Source: CAWDLX01 sp046728155
GTDB taxonomy: Bacteria > Actinomycetota > Actinomycetes > Mycobacteriales > Micromonosporaceae
Direction: 5' to 3'
Length of the DNA stretch: 64,000 bases
Assembly (NCBI GenBank): GCA_046728155.1
Contig: JBKPDY010000068.1
Coordinates: 1-64,000 of the forward strand
A program made the translations under genes and the position numbers. Shown here piece after piece: positions 25,052-32,779 of the stretch; position 1 is the first letter of the stretch, and each line of letters opens with the position of its first letter. Under the pieces are notes generated by a model, which was given only the letters and a program-made list of their open reading frames with translations, searched no databases and was not told the DNA's origin.

Positions 25052-25903
25052 TCAGTGGAAGACGACGGTACGGTTGCCGTCGAGCAGCACCCGATGCTCG
25101 CAGTGCCACTTCACGGCGCGGGCCAGCACCTGGGCCTCGACGTCCCGGCCGGCAGTCGCGAGCTCGTCGGCGTCGAGGGAGTGGTCCACCCGGACCACGT
25201 CCTGCTCGATGATGGGTCCCTCGTCAAGGTCGGGCGTGACGTAGTGCGCGGTCGCGCCGATCAGCTTCACGCCGCGCCGGTGCGCCTGGTGATAGGGCTT
25301 GGCTCCGATGAAGCTCGGCAGGAACGAGTGGTGGATGTTGATGATACGGCCGTCGAGACGCTTGCAGACGTCGTCCGAGAGCACCTGCATGTACCGGGCC
25401 AGCACGACGAGCTCGATGTCGAGGTCGTCGATGAGGCGCAGCAGTGCCGTCTCAGCCTCGGCCTTGGTGTCGGGGCTTACGGGGACGTGGTGAAAGGGGA
25501 CGCCGTACGAGCGGACGAGAGGCTCGTGGTCGCCATGGTTGGAGACGATCGTGGCCAGGTCGAGCCGGAGCGCGCCGATCTGCCAGCGGAACAGCAGGTC
25601 GTTGAGGCAGTGGCCGGCGCGCGAGACCATGATCAGCGTCCGGGTGCGTCTGGCCGGGTCGACGATCCGCCACTGCATCCCGAACGTCGCGGCGATCGGC
25701 TCGAACTCGCCCTCGACGCCGTCGACGGTGACTTCGTCATCGAAGACCTCGAACTGCACCCGCATGAAGAAGTGGCCATCGCGGCGCTGCCCGAACTGTT
25801 GACTCTGGACGATGTTCGCGTTCAAACGGTAGAGCGCCCCCGACACGGCGTGGACGATGCCGGGCTTGTCCGGGCAGGAGAGGGTCAGCACGAACTCACG
25901 CAT
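25052..25903 (-). CDS. purU: Formyltetrahydrofolate deformylase
   Basis: Hydrolyses 10-formyl-THF to formate and THF. 283 residues: an N-terminal ACT domain (REFVLTLSCPDKPGIVHAVSGAL) and a formyltransferase-like catalytic domain with ASRAGHCLNDLL-type VSRAGHCLNDLL, SNHGDHEPLV, LARYMQVLSDDVC and INIHHSFLPSFIGAKPYHQAHRRGV, the last carrying the catalytic His. Start ATG 25903 gives the normal PurU length; an upstream in-frame ATG at 26002 would add 33 unusual residues. Convergent with the MttB-family gene. In a pathway that delivers three methyl groups to folate per betaine, PurU regenerates free THF, which explains its place here. PurU genes sit near sarcosine oxidase genes in other bacteria too. 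Confidence 0.95.
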   Translation of the reverse strand: MREFVLTLSCPDKPGIVHAVSGALYRLNANIVQSQQFGQRRDGHFFMRVQFEVFDDEVTVDGVEGEFEPIAATFGMQWRIVDPARRTRTLIMVSRAGHCLNDLLFRWQIGALRLDLATIVSNHGDHEPLVRSYGVPFHHVPVSPDTKAEAETALLRLIDDLDIELVVLARYMQVLSDDVCKRLDGRIINIHHSFLPSFIGAKPYHQAHRRGVKLIGATAHYVTPDLDEGPIIEQDVVRVDHSLDADELATAGRDVEAQVLARAVKWHCEHRVLLDGNRTVVFH

Positions 25904-26020
25904 CGCTGCAGCCCGCCAGCCCGTTGAACAATCCGGTTTCCCGGGGTCGAATGAGTCCTCGAAGCGCACCTTAGCGCCCGGGGGCCTGTGGGTGGCGTCC
26001 ACATACTGGGAAACGACCGC

Positions 26021-26085
26021 AAGATCGGCGTTAGGGCATCAGAAGGGCCGCCACCCGTCGTTTCTGCTACCAAAACGCCGATCTT
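26021..26085. repeat. 65-bp dispersed palindromic repeat, copy 2 (family C)
   Basis: Outer arms AAGATCGGCGTT (26021-26032) and AACGCCGATCTT (26074-26085) are perfectly complementary; an inner CAGAA/TTCTG pair extends the stem. Same length and ends as 4253-4317. In RNA it would form a long hairpin between purU and the IclR gene. Confidence 0.75.
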
Positions 26086-26240
26086 CGGACGGCCGCCCCG
26101 GAATGTGGGACTAACCCTGGCGCTCGCCACGCGGCAACCGGCTATCGACCTCTCCTCGCGAATCGAGAACTCGCGATACTGCAACAAGCTCTCCTCCCTC
26201 CTAAGTCTCAATTCCTGGGTAGGCACCATCTGCGAGATCA

Positions 26241-26289
26241 GTTGCGTAGTGAGCAACTTGTAGCGCCATACGCAACATCATGCTAAGGT
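26241..26289 (+). promoter_or_regulatory. Candidate promoter and operator for the second IclR gene
   Basis: GTTGC-(7 nt)-GCAAC at 26241-26257 is a 17-bp palindrome, and the same design recurs at 26368-26384 over the ATG. GTTGCGTA (26241-26248) also pairs with TACGCAAC (26269-26276). A TTGTAG box at 26258-26263 lies 17 bp before TGCTAA (26281-26286). Alternatively TAAGGT at 26284-26289 with GTG 26295 forms a leaderless start. Two matching palindromes around the regulator's own promoter suggest autoregulation. Confidence 0.5.
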
Positions 26290-26375
26290 GAGCTGTGCGT
26301 GTCAAGGTCCGGCCCACCGGGCCGGCCGCTCGTCGCACTGCCGGACTGGGCCGCCGCTCGTCGTACTGTTGCACC

Positions 26376-27155
26376 ATGGGCAACAGCTCACACGATCGCC
26401 AGCAGGAGTCACCGGTCCAGTCGGTGGACCGCGCCGTCCTCGTACTGGAGATCCTGGCCCGCGAGGGCGAGGCGGGAGTCACCGAGATCGCTGCAGAGCT
26501 GGGCGTGCATAAGTCGACCGCATTCCGGTTGGTCGGGGCGCTGGAGAATCGCGACCTGGTTGCCCAGGACACCGATCGCGGGAAGTACCGCCTGGGCGTC
26601 GGGATACTCCGCCTCGCCGGTGCGACCGTGGCCCGGCTCGACGTTGTGCAGCAGGGGCGGCGGGTGTGCGAACAGTTGGCACGGGAGGTCGCCGAAACCA
26701 TCAACCTCGCCGTGCTGGCCGATTGCGCAGCGCTCTACGTCGACCAGGTTGCTGGGCCGTTGGCGGTACAGACCCGCAACTGGGTCGGCCAGCGCCTCGC
26801 GCTGCACGCCACCTCCAACGGCAAGGTTCTGCTTGCTCACCTGAGCGCGGACGACCGCGCACACTGCCTGGCCCGTCCGCTCGAGCGGTATACCGACCAC
26901 ACCCTGGTCGACCGGCGACGGCTCGAGGCGCAACTGGCCGAGGTCCGCCGACAGGGGTTCGCGACCACCGTCGACGAGCTCGAGATCGGACTCACCGCGG
27001 TGGCCGCGCCGGTATACAACATGGACGGTGCCGTCGTCGCGGCGTTGAGCGCCTCAGGCCCCGGGTTCCGGCTCACCCGGCAGCGACTGCCCAAGGTCGC
27101 TGAATCGGTTCGTCGAGCTGCCGACGAGATCTCCCAGCGCCTCGGCGCCGTCTAG
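26376..27155 (+). CDS. IclR-family transcriptional regulator (upstream of betB)
   Basis: Predicted regulator of the betB/metF-like pair downstream, 259 residues from ATG 26376. Winged helix with VQSVDRAVLVLEILAREGEAGVTEIAAELGVHKSTAFRLVGALE-type sequence (residues about 15-60), then the effector domain (QVAGPLAVQTRNWVGQ, LHATSNGKVLLAHL, GFATTVDELEIGLTAVAAPVY). It is not a close copy of the IclR protein at 22486. A GTG at 26295 would add 27 residues and has a leaderless -10 box, so the start is open. The GTTGC/GCAAC palindrome spanning ATG 26376 would be a natural autorepression site. Confidence 0.88.
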   Translation: MGNSSHDRQQESPVQSVDRAVLVLEILAREGEAGVTEIAAELGVHKSTAFRLVGALENRDLVAQDTDRGKYRLGVGILRLAGATVARLDVVQQGRRVCEQLAREVAETINLAVLADCAALYVDQVAGPLAVQTRNWVGQRLALHATSNGKVLLAHLSADDRAHCLARPLERYTDHTLVDRRRLEAQLAEVRRQGFATTVDELEIGLTAVAAPVYNMDGAVVAALSASGPGFRLTRQRLPKVAESVRRAADEISQRLGAV

Positions 27156-27170
27156 CGCAAACAACGCTGG

Positions 27171-27214
27171 CTGTCAGTAGGGACGCCGGATCATACATAC
27201 TCCGTAGGGCAAGC
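27171..27214 (+). repeat. 43-bp dispersed repeat, copy 2 (family B)
   Basis: CTGTCAGTAGGGACGCCG followed by a variable core and TCCGTAGGGCAAGC. It shares TGTCAG(T/C)AGGGACGCCG and TCCGT..GG..AAGC with 38142-38184. It lies between the IclR gene and betB, just upstream of the betB ribosome site. Confidence 0.65.
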
Positions 27215-27234
27215 AGTGGGCGAAGGCGGCGAGC

Positions 27235-28704
27235 ATGCCGGAACTATTCATCGGCGGAGAGTGGGTCCCGGCGATGGCCGGTCGACGGCGGGAAGTGCTC
27301 TGCCCGGCGGACGGCCAGCACGTCTCCACTGTGGATGAAGCGGACGGAAGCGACACCGTCCGGGCGATCACCGCTGCCCGGACCGCTTTCGACGTGGGGG
27401 ACTGGCCGGAGGCGCCCGCCGGCGACCGCGGCGCCGTCCTGCTTCGGGTCGCTGACCTGATCGAGCGGGACAGGGCGGCATTGGCGCGCGCCGAGTCGCT
27501 CGACACGGGCAAGCGCGAGGTTGAGTCCCGTTACGACATCGATGATGTCGTCGCCTGTTTCCGGTACTTCGGCGGCGTTGCCGGCACCGACGCGGGGCGT
27601 GTCATCGACACCGGGCGCAGCGATGCGATCAGCCGGATCGTCTACGAGCCGGTCGGTGTGTGCGGGCTGATCACGCCGTGGAACTATCCGCTGCTTCAGT
27701 CGTCCTGGAAGGTCGCGCCCGCGCTGGCCGCGGGGAACACGTTCGTACTCAAGCCGAGCGAGCTGACGCCCTCGACCGCCGTCATGCTCATGCGGATCCT
27801 GGATGAGGCGGGAGTCCCCCGGGGCGTGGCCAACCTGGTCCTCGGCTCCGGGCCGCAGGCCGGCGCTCCGCTCGCCGAACACGAGGATGTCGACCTCGTT
27901 TCGTTCACCGGCGGGATACTCACCGGACGTCGGATCATGGCTGCGGCGGCCGGTACCGTCAAGCGGGTCGCTCTGGAGCTGGGCGGCAAGAACCCGAACG
28001 TGGTATTCGCCGATGCGGAGTTCGAGACGGCGGTCGACTTCGCGCTCACCGCCGTCTTCCTGCACTCGGGCCAGGTGTGCTCGGCCGGTGCCCGGCTCAT
28101 CGTCGAGGATGGCCTGCATGATGAGTTCGTCGACGCGGTCGTCGACCGGGCACGTCGGATCCGCCTGGGCGGGCCGTTCGATCCGAAGGCGGAGACCGGC
28201 CCGCTCATCTCGGCCGCACACCGGCGGCGGGTCGAGGAGTATGTCGCGGCGGGTCTGAACGAGGGCGCGAGGCTGCGTTGTGGCGGTGCCCGACCCGACG
28301 ACCCCGACCTGGAGGCCGGCTTCTACTACCTGCCGACGGTGCTCGATGACTGCCGATCGGGGATGCGCGTCGTCGCCGAGGAGTCGTTCGGGCCGGTTCT
28401 CACCGTCGAGCGCTTTCACGACGAGGAGGAGGCGGTCGGCATCGCCAACGACACGATCTACGGCCTGGCCGGAGCCGTGTGGACCCAGGATGCCGGCCGC
28501 GCCCAGCGGGTTGCACGCAGACTCCGTCACGGCACCGTATGGATCAACGATTACCACCCGTACGTGCCGCAGGCGGAGTGGGGCGGCTACAAACAATCGG
28601 GCGTCGGCCGCGAGCTCGGGCCCGCCGGGTTGAACGAGTACCGCGAGGTCAAACACGTCTGGCAGAACATCCGGCCCCGACCGCAGCATTGGTTCCGGCC
28701 GTGA
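27235..28704 (+). CDS. betB: Betaine aldehyde dehydrogenase
   Basis: NAD(P)-dependent oxidation of betaine aldehyde to glycine betaine. 489 residues of the aldehyde dehydrogenase superfamily: cofactor-binding GLITPWNYPLLQSSWKVAPALA (near 145-166), general base Glu248 in ALELGGKNPN and nucleophile Cys282 in HSGQVCSAG. The C-terminal block WINDYHPYVPQAEWGGYKQSGVGRELG matches betaine aldehyde dehydrogenases. GAAGG precedes the ATG by 8 bp. A TCCACTGTGGA palindrome lies inside the gene at 27325-27335. It overlaps the MetF-like gene by GTGA. Other amino-aldehydes could be substrates, but betA and the betaine cluster make the assignment strong. Confidence 0.9.
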   Translation: MPELFIGGEWVPAMAGRRREVLCPADGQHVSTVDEADGSDTVRAITAARTAFDVGDWPEAPAGDRGAVLLRVADLIERDRAALARAESLDTGKREVESRYDIDDVVACFRYFGGVAGTDAGRVIDTGRSDAISRIVYEPVGVCGLITPWNYPLLQSSWKVAPALAAGNTFVLKPSELTPSTAVMLMRILDEAGVPRGVANLVLGSGPQAGAPLAEHEDVDLVSFTGGILTGRRIMAAAAGTVKRVALELGGKNPNVVFADAEFETAVDFALTAVFLHSGQVCSAGARLIVEDGLHDEFVDAVVDRARRIRLGGPFDPKAETGPLISAAHRRRVEEYVAAGLNEGARLRCGGARPDDPDLEAGFYYLPTVLDDCRSGMRVVAEESFGPVLTVERFHDEEEAVGIANDTIYGLAGAVWTQDAGRAQRVARRLRHGTVWINDYHPYVPQAEWGGYKQSGVGRELGPAGLNEYREVKHVWQNIRPRPQHWFRP

Positions 28705-29552
28705 ACGCCGACGCGATGCGCGGGTTGCTGTCGACCGTCCGGTACGAGGTGATCCCGACGGCGACCGTCGAGGAGCGCGTGCGTGGCGCCGTGCCGACCA
28801 GCGTCACCGTCACGATCACGGCATCGCCGACGAAGGGTCTCGAGCCGACCATCCACCTGACCGAGCGGCTGGCGGCCGCCGGCTACCGGGTCGTTCCGCA
28901 TGTCTCGGCGCGACTCGTCGCCGATCCGGCGCACCTCAAGGACGTCGTCGATCGCCTGCTGGCGGTCGGAGTCGAGGACGTGTTCGTCCCCGCCGGTGAC
29001 GCGGACCCACCGGTCGGCCCGTACGATGCCGCGCTTCCCGTACTGGCCCTGCTCAGCGACATGGGTCGGCCGTTCGCGCGGGTCGGTATCACCGGCTACC
29101 CCGAGAGCCACCCGGCGATCGAGGACGACGTGACCGTGCAGGCCATGTGGGACAAGCGGTTGCACGCGTCCTACATCGTCAGCAACCTCTGCTTCGATCC
29201 GCGGGTCCTCGCCGGATGGGTGAGCCGGGTACGGCGGCGCAAGGTCGAACTGCCCATCCACATTGGACTCGCCGGGCCGGTCGAGCGCACGAAGCTGCTC
29301 GCGATGGCCACCAAGATCGGTGTCGGGGAGTCGGCGAGGTTCCTCACCAGCCATGCCAACTGGTTCGCCCGCATCGTCGCCCCCGGCGGCTACGCGCCGG
29401 AACCGTTCCTGCGCAAGGTGGTGCGGGCGCTGCGATGGCCTGACGCCGGCGTCGCCGGACTGCACATCTTCACGTTCAATCAGGTCGAGGCCACCGAACG
29501 CTGGCGTCAGGATCGCCTCGCCGAGCTCCCTGTCGGTGCTCGCTTTCCGTAA
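28701..29552 (+). CDS. MetF-like methylenetetrahydrofolate reductase family protein
   Basis: Flavoprotein-type TIM barrel of the MetF family, 283 residues, likely interconverting methyl-THF and methylene-THF. Visible features: YEVIPT at the position of the E-F-F-P-P motif (Glu retained), AAGYRVVPHVSARLV, DVFVPAGDA (the MetF GD element), GITGYPESHP and LPIHIGLAGP. The canonical Arg/Lys-rich N-terminus is shortened and identity to housekeeping MetF appears low. GTG 28701 overlaps betB by GTGA; ATG 28716 is an alternative. In this cluster it could take the methyl-THF made by the corrinoid route back to methylene-THF for oxidation. The direction in vivo is inference. Confidence 0.82.
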   Translation: MNADAMRGLLSTVRYEVIPTATVEERVRGAVPTSVTVTITASPTKGLEPTIHLTERLAAAGYRVVPHVSARLVADPAHLKDVVDRLLAVGVEDVFVPAGDADPPVGPYDAALPVLALLSDMGRPFARVGITGYPESHPAIEDDVTVQAMWDKRLHASYIVSNLCFDPRVLAGWVSRVRRRKVELPIHIGLAGPVERTKLLAMATKIGVGESARFLTSHANWFARIVAPGGYAPEPFLRKVVRALRWPDAGVAGLHIFTFNQVEATERWRQDRLAELPVGARFP

Positions 29553-29576
29553 GGATGCCGTAGTCGCCAGGTTCCG

Positions 29577-30062
29577 CTACCAACCTGTCGGGACCGGCGA
29601 CCGGTGCGTCGTGCGCAGACCCGGACCGGGCAAGACCTCGAGCTCGGCCGGGGTGATGGACCGGCCGCACGCTTCGCACGCGAGTCCGGCGCGCACCGGC
29701 CCCCCACATTGACGATGACGGGTGAGCCGAGGCGGCCCAGCCTTGGCAGGCCGGTGCCGGTCGCCCCAGTGCATCAGGCCGATGACTGGGACGGCGAGTT
29801 CACCACCCGTCGTGGTGAGTTGGTACTCGTACCGGAGTGGGCGGTTCTGGTAAGGCACGCGCTCGAGTATGCCGGCGTCGACGAGTCGGGTCAGGCGGTC
29901 GGTGAGCACATTCCTTGCGATGCCCAGGCTTCGCTGGAAGTCATCGAACCGGCGTACCCCCAGCAGCGCGTCCCGCACGATGAGCACGGTCCATCGCTCA
30001 CCCAGGACCTCGAGCGTACGAGCGATCGAGCAGACCTGGTCGTCATAGGTTCGACCGAGCAT
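29577..30062 (-). CDS. HxlR-family transcriptional regulator
   Basis: Small DNA-binding protein, 161 residues. Cys11 in the DQVCSIARTLEVLGERWTVLIVRDALLGVRRFDDFQ opening is the conserved HxlR pattern (a possible redox-sensing Cys), followed by the winged-helix segment IARNVLTDRLTRLVDAGILERVPYQ. The C-terminal part has four cysteines (CGG, CEACG), resembling a small zinc ribbon, which many HxlR proteins lack. It is 9 bp downstream of the alpha/beta hydrolase gene on the same strand, and convergent with the MetF-like gene. Confidence 0.88.
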   Translation of the reverse strand: MLGRTYDDQVCSIARTLEVLGERWTVLIVRDALLGVRRFDDFQRSLGIARNVLTDRLTRLVDAGILERVPYQNRPLRYEYQLTTTGGELAVPVIGLMHWGDRHRPAKAGPPRLTRHRQCGGPVRAGLACEACGRSITPAELEVLPGPGLRTTHRSPVPTGW

Positions 30063-30071
30063 CCGACCAAC

Positions 30072-30926
30072 CTACCGGTGCCACGGGCGAGTGATGATCT
30101 CAGCGACCCTGGCCGGCTCGTCGACCTGAACATAGTGTCCGGCGTCCGGAAGCAGGTGCAGCTCGTTGTTCGGGAACAGGCCAGAGAACTGCCGGGCAAC
30201 CCGCGGGTTGAGATACCGGTCGCGGGCACCGAAGACGATACGTACCGGAGGGTTGAACCGGCGCAGCGCGCCGATTCGTCGGCGGCGGCTGAACACCGTG
30301 CCGAGCAGATCGTCATTCAGGCGCCAGAACGCGGGTCTGGCCGGCCGGAAGGCCGCGTAGAGTTGCGACACCATCGACTGCCGTACCTCGGGATCCTGGA
30401 TGAACCCGCCGACCTGCCAGCTGTAGAGGCGGCGGTCCAGGTCGGGTCGCCGGCGGACGATCGCGCGGGCCGCCGCGCGTACGCCCGGAGTCGAGTACAG
30501 CGCGATCGCGGGCGGGCGCCGAAGGCCCGGCATCCAGTGGTAGTACGTGTTCAGCAGGACCAGCCCAGCCACCCGCGACTGGTTGGCCAGAGCCCAGTCG
30601 ATCGCCGGTGGACCGGATGCGTCGTGCGCTACCAGTACCACCTGATCGGTCTCCACGACACCGTCGATCACGGCGGCCAGGTCACCGATCTGGTTGGTCG
30701 CCGTGTACGGGTAGCCCTCCGGCTTGTCTGACCGGCCCCATCCGAGGAAGTCGAAGCGTACGACCGGTTGTCCGCCCGTCAGGTGCGGTAGGAGTCGGTC
30801 GTAGAGGTGAACGTTGTCGGGGAAACCGTGCATCAACACGATCGGCGGCCCGGAGCCCGGGGTCAGGTCGACATGCAGGCGATACCGCCCACGTGCGACG
30901 GTCAGGTCCTTCGTCGTCTGATCCAT
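30072..30926 (-). CDS. Alpha/beta hydrolase, haloalkane dehalogenase/epoxide hydrolase-like
   Basis: 284 residues of the alpha/beta fold. VLMHGFPDN gives the oxyanion HG motif, VRFDFLGWGRSDKP follows, and the nucleophile elbow is VAHDASG. The nucleophile is thus Asp, not Ser, as in epoxide hydrolases and haloalkane dehalogenases. The acid/base pair is suggested by FGARDRY and DAGHYVQ near the C-terminus. GGGAGG lies 8 bp before the ATG. It is transcribed with the HxlR gene; a 21-bp inverted repeat just upstream (30951-30971) is a likely operator. The substrate cannot be predicted. Confidence 0.85.
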   Translation of the reverse strand: MDQTTKDLTVARGRYRLHVDLTPGSGPPIVLMHGFPDNVHLYDRLLPHLTGGQPVVRFDFLGWGRSDKPEGYPYTATNQIGDLAAVIDGVVETDQVVLVAHDASGPPAIDWALANQSRVAGLVLLNTYYHWMPGLRRPPAIALYSTPGVRAAARAIVRRRPDLDRRLYSWQVGGFIQDPEVRQSMVSQLYAAFRPARPAFWRLNDDLLGTVFSRRRRIGALRRFNPPVRIVFGARDRYLNPRVARQFSGLFPNNELHLLPDAGHYVQVDEPARVAEIITRPWHR

Positions 30927-30950
30927 CGTGCTCTCCTCCCGTTGTTAGTT

Positions 30951-30971
30951 GCGTGATGCTACTCACCACGC
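30951..30971 (-). promoter_or_regulatory. Candidate operator upstream of the alpha/beta hydrolase-HxlR pair
   Basis: GCGTG (30951-30955) and CACGC (30967-30971) form a 21-bp interrupted palindrome about 25 bp upstream of the hydrolase ATG, in its promoter region. HxlR autoregulation is the simplest reading. Confidence 0.35.
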
Positions 30972-31091
30972 TAGCACCGCCACGATCCGACCGCAGGAGG
31001 ACGCGGGTCCTACCGTGACTCGACGCGCCGGGTTCGCGAGCGGTCCTACGGTCGGGACGACCTGAATCGGCAGATCGACGGGAGTTTCACC

Positions 31092-31805
31092 ATGATGGAT
31101 GGCACATCGGCGCTCGTCGCGTCGGGGTTGGGCAAGCGGTACGGCAGGCGATGGGCGGTGCGTGGCGTTGACCTACGCGTGCCCTACGGCAGCGTCGTGG
31201 CGCTCGTCGGCGACAACGGCGCTGGCAAGACTACTCTTTTGCACCTCGCCGTCGGGCTGTTTCCGCCCGACGCGGGGGGACTGACCGTGCTGGGTCGGCG
31301 GCCGGGACCCGAGAGTCTGGAGGATGTCGGTTTCGTCGCCCAGGACAAGCCGCTGTACCGGGACTTCCGGGTGCGTGACCTCGTCGAGCTGGGACGGCGT
31401 CTCAACCGGAGATGGGACCGAGCGTACGTCTCGTCACGACTGTCCGAGTTGGACATTCCATCGGACCGCCGGGCGGGCCAACTGTCTGGTGGTCAACGGG
31501 CGCAGGTGGCGCTGACCCTGGCCCTGGGCAAGCGGCCGCGGCTGCTGCTGCTCGACGAGCCGCTCGCGGACCTGGACCCGCTGGCGCGCCGGCAGTTCAT
31601 GGCCGCGGTCGCGGCGCAGGTGGCCGAGTCGGGTACGACCGTGGTGCACTCGTCGCATGACCTGGCTGAGCTGAACCGCGGCTGCGACCACGTGATCATC
31701 ATGCGTCGTGGCGGGGTGATCCTCGCGGGTGACGTGCGGGACGTCGTCCCGGACGGCACCGCGCTGGAGGACCTGATTCTGACCGAGATGAGCGTGACGC
31801 GATGA
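31092..31805 (+). CDS. ABC transporter ATPase (export type)
   Basis: ATPase of a two-gene ABC-2 type transporter, 237 residues. Walker A GDNGAGKTT near 39, Q-loop VAQDKPLYRDF, signature LSGGQRAQVALTLAL, Walker B LLLLDEPLADLDPLARRQF and H-loop SSHD. A GGGAG ribosome site lies 8 bp before ATGATG. The stop overlaps the permease start by ATGA, and a NarL-type two-component pair follows, suggesting that the transporter answers an envelope or antibiotic signal. Direct repeats GGTCCTAC(C/G)GT at 31006-31016 and 31042-31052 upstream may be response-regulator sites. Confidence 0.9.
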   Translation: MMDGTSALVASGLGKRYGRRWAVRGVDLRVPYGSVVALVGDNGAGKTTLLHLAVGLFPPDAGGLTVLGRRPGPESLEDVGFVAQDKPLYRDFRVRDLVELGRRLNRRWDRAYVSSRLSELDIPSDRRAGQLSGGQRAQVALTLALGKRPRLLLLDEPLADLDPLARRQFMAAVAAQVAESGTTVVHSSHDLAELNRGCDHVIIMRRGGVILAGDVRDVVPDGTALEDLILTEMSVTR

Positions 31806-32758
31806 TCTGGCTGACCTGGCGGCAACATCGGCTGCATCTGGGCGCCGCCGCCGCGATCCTTGGCCTGACGGCGGCCGCGTTCCTTTCCCTCCGGCCGGCG
31901 CTGGCCTCGTACGTGCATGACAGCGGCCTGGCGACCTGCCTGACGCTGCCCGATGAAGGCTGCGGTCACCTCATCGATGGCCTCGTCGACCGGTTTCCCC
32001 GCCTGCTGGACCTGCTGCCTTATCTCAACCTGCTTCCCGTCCTGGCCGGCGTCTTCGTCGGCGCCCCGCTCGTGAGCCGAGAGCTCGAACGCGGCACGCA
32101 TCGTCTCATTTGGACACAGTCGGTCAGCCGCCGCCGATGGCTGTTCGTGAAACTCGCTGTGCTGCTCGTCGGATCCATGGCGACAGGTCTCGCGTTCGGG
32201 GCGCTGGACCGGTGGTTCCTCGAGCCGTACATCGCGGGTGGCGTGGTCAGTCCGGTGGCGCAGAACTACGTCGGACTGGTCGATGTGTCCCCGGTCGTTA
32301 TCGCCGGGTTCGCATTCGCGCTCGGTACGGCAGCCGGCGCGGTCGTGCGCAGGTCGCTGCCCGCCATGGCCGCCACTCTGGCCGTGTTCGTGGCGGTCCG
32401 GTTCGCCTGGGAATCGCTGCGCTACGCGATTGTTCCGCCGTTGCATGCGGTATCGGCGCTCGGCGCGGTCGTCCCTGTCGGGCCCGGCAGGCACGACTGG
32501 GTGCTGTCGGTCAGCCCATGGGTGACTGGCAGCGGTGTACCGATCGACGACGCCGCCCTGACCGGCTGGTGCGGGGCGACGCCGACCAAGGACGCGTTCG
32601 AGGCGTGCCTGACTCGGCACGACGTGCATCAGGCGACGTACTGGGAGCCGGTGTCGCGGTTCTGGACGTTCCAGTTGCTCGATGTCGGAGTGTTCGGCTC
32701 GGCCGCGCTGATTTTGCTCGCGCTGACCTGCTATGCCGTGCTCCGGAGCCGGTCGTAA
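31802..32758 (+). CDS. ABC-2 type transporter permease
   Basis: Membrane partner of the preceding ATPase, 318 residues. It begins MIWLTWRQHRLHL, the usual start of actinobacterial ABC-2 permeases, then has about six hydrophobic segments and one large extracytoplasmic loop containing cysteines (CLTLPDEGCGHL and a later CGATP...CLTRHD). EAA-like FVGAPLVSRELERGTHRLIWTQSVSRRRW marks the first cytoplasmic loop. No solute-binding protein is encoded nearby, so export is more likely than import. Four bases start before the ATPase stop (ATGA). Confidence 0.85.
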   Translation: MIWLTWRQHRLHLGAAAAILGLTAAAFLSLRPALASYVHDSGLATCLTLPDEGCGHLIDGLVDRFPRLLDLLPYLNLLPVLAGVFVGAPLVSRELERGTHRLIWTQSVSRRRWLFVKLAVLLVGSMATGLAFGALDRWFLEPYIAGGVVSPVAQNYVGLVDVSPVVIAGFAFALGTAAGAVVRRSLPAMAATLAVFVAVRFAWESLRYAIVPPLHAVSALGAVVPVGPGRHDWVLSVSPWVTGSGVPIDDAALTGWCGATPTKDAFEACLTRHDVHQATYWEPVSRFWTFQLLDVGVFGSAALILLALTCYAVLRSRS

Positions 32759-32779
32759 CCGGTGGATAGGCTCACTGCC

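Larger units (their letters stand above)
25904..26375. other. Divergent intergenic region between purU and the second IclR gene
   Basis: This 472-bp stretch has no convincing gene. It holds a near-perfect 65-bp palindromic repeat (26021-26085), an A/T-richer segment (about 26150-26290) unlike the surrounding 70% G+C, a promoter with an overlapping operator-like palindrome (26241-26289), and a second palindrome over the IclR start codon (26368-26384). An N-terminally extended form of the IclR protein from GTG 26295 could occupy its last 80 bp. Confidence 0.7.
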
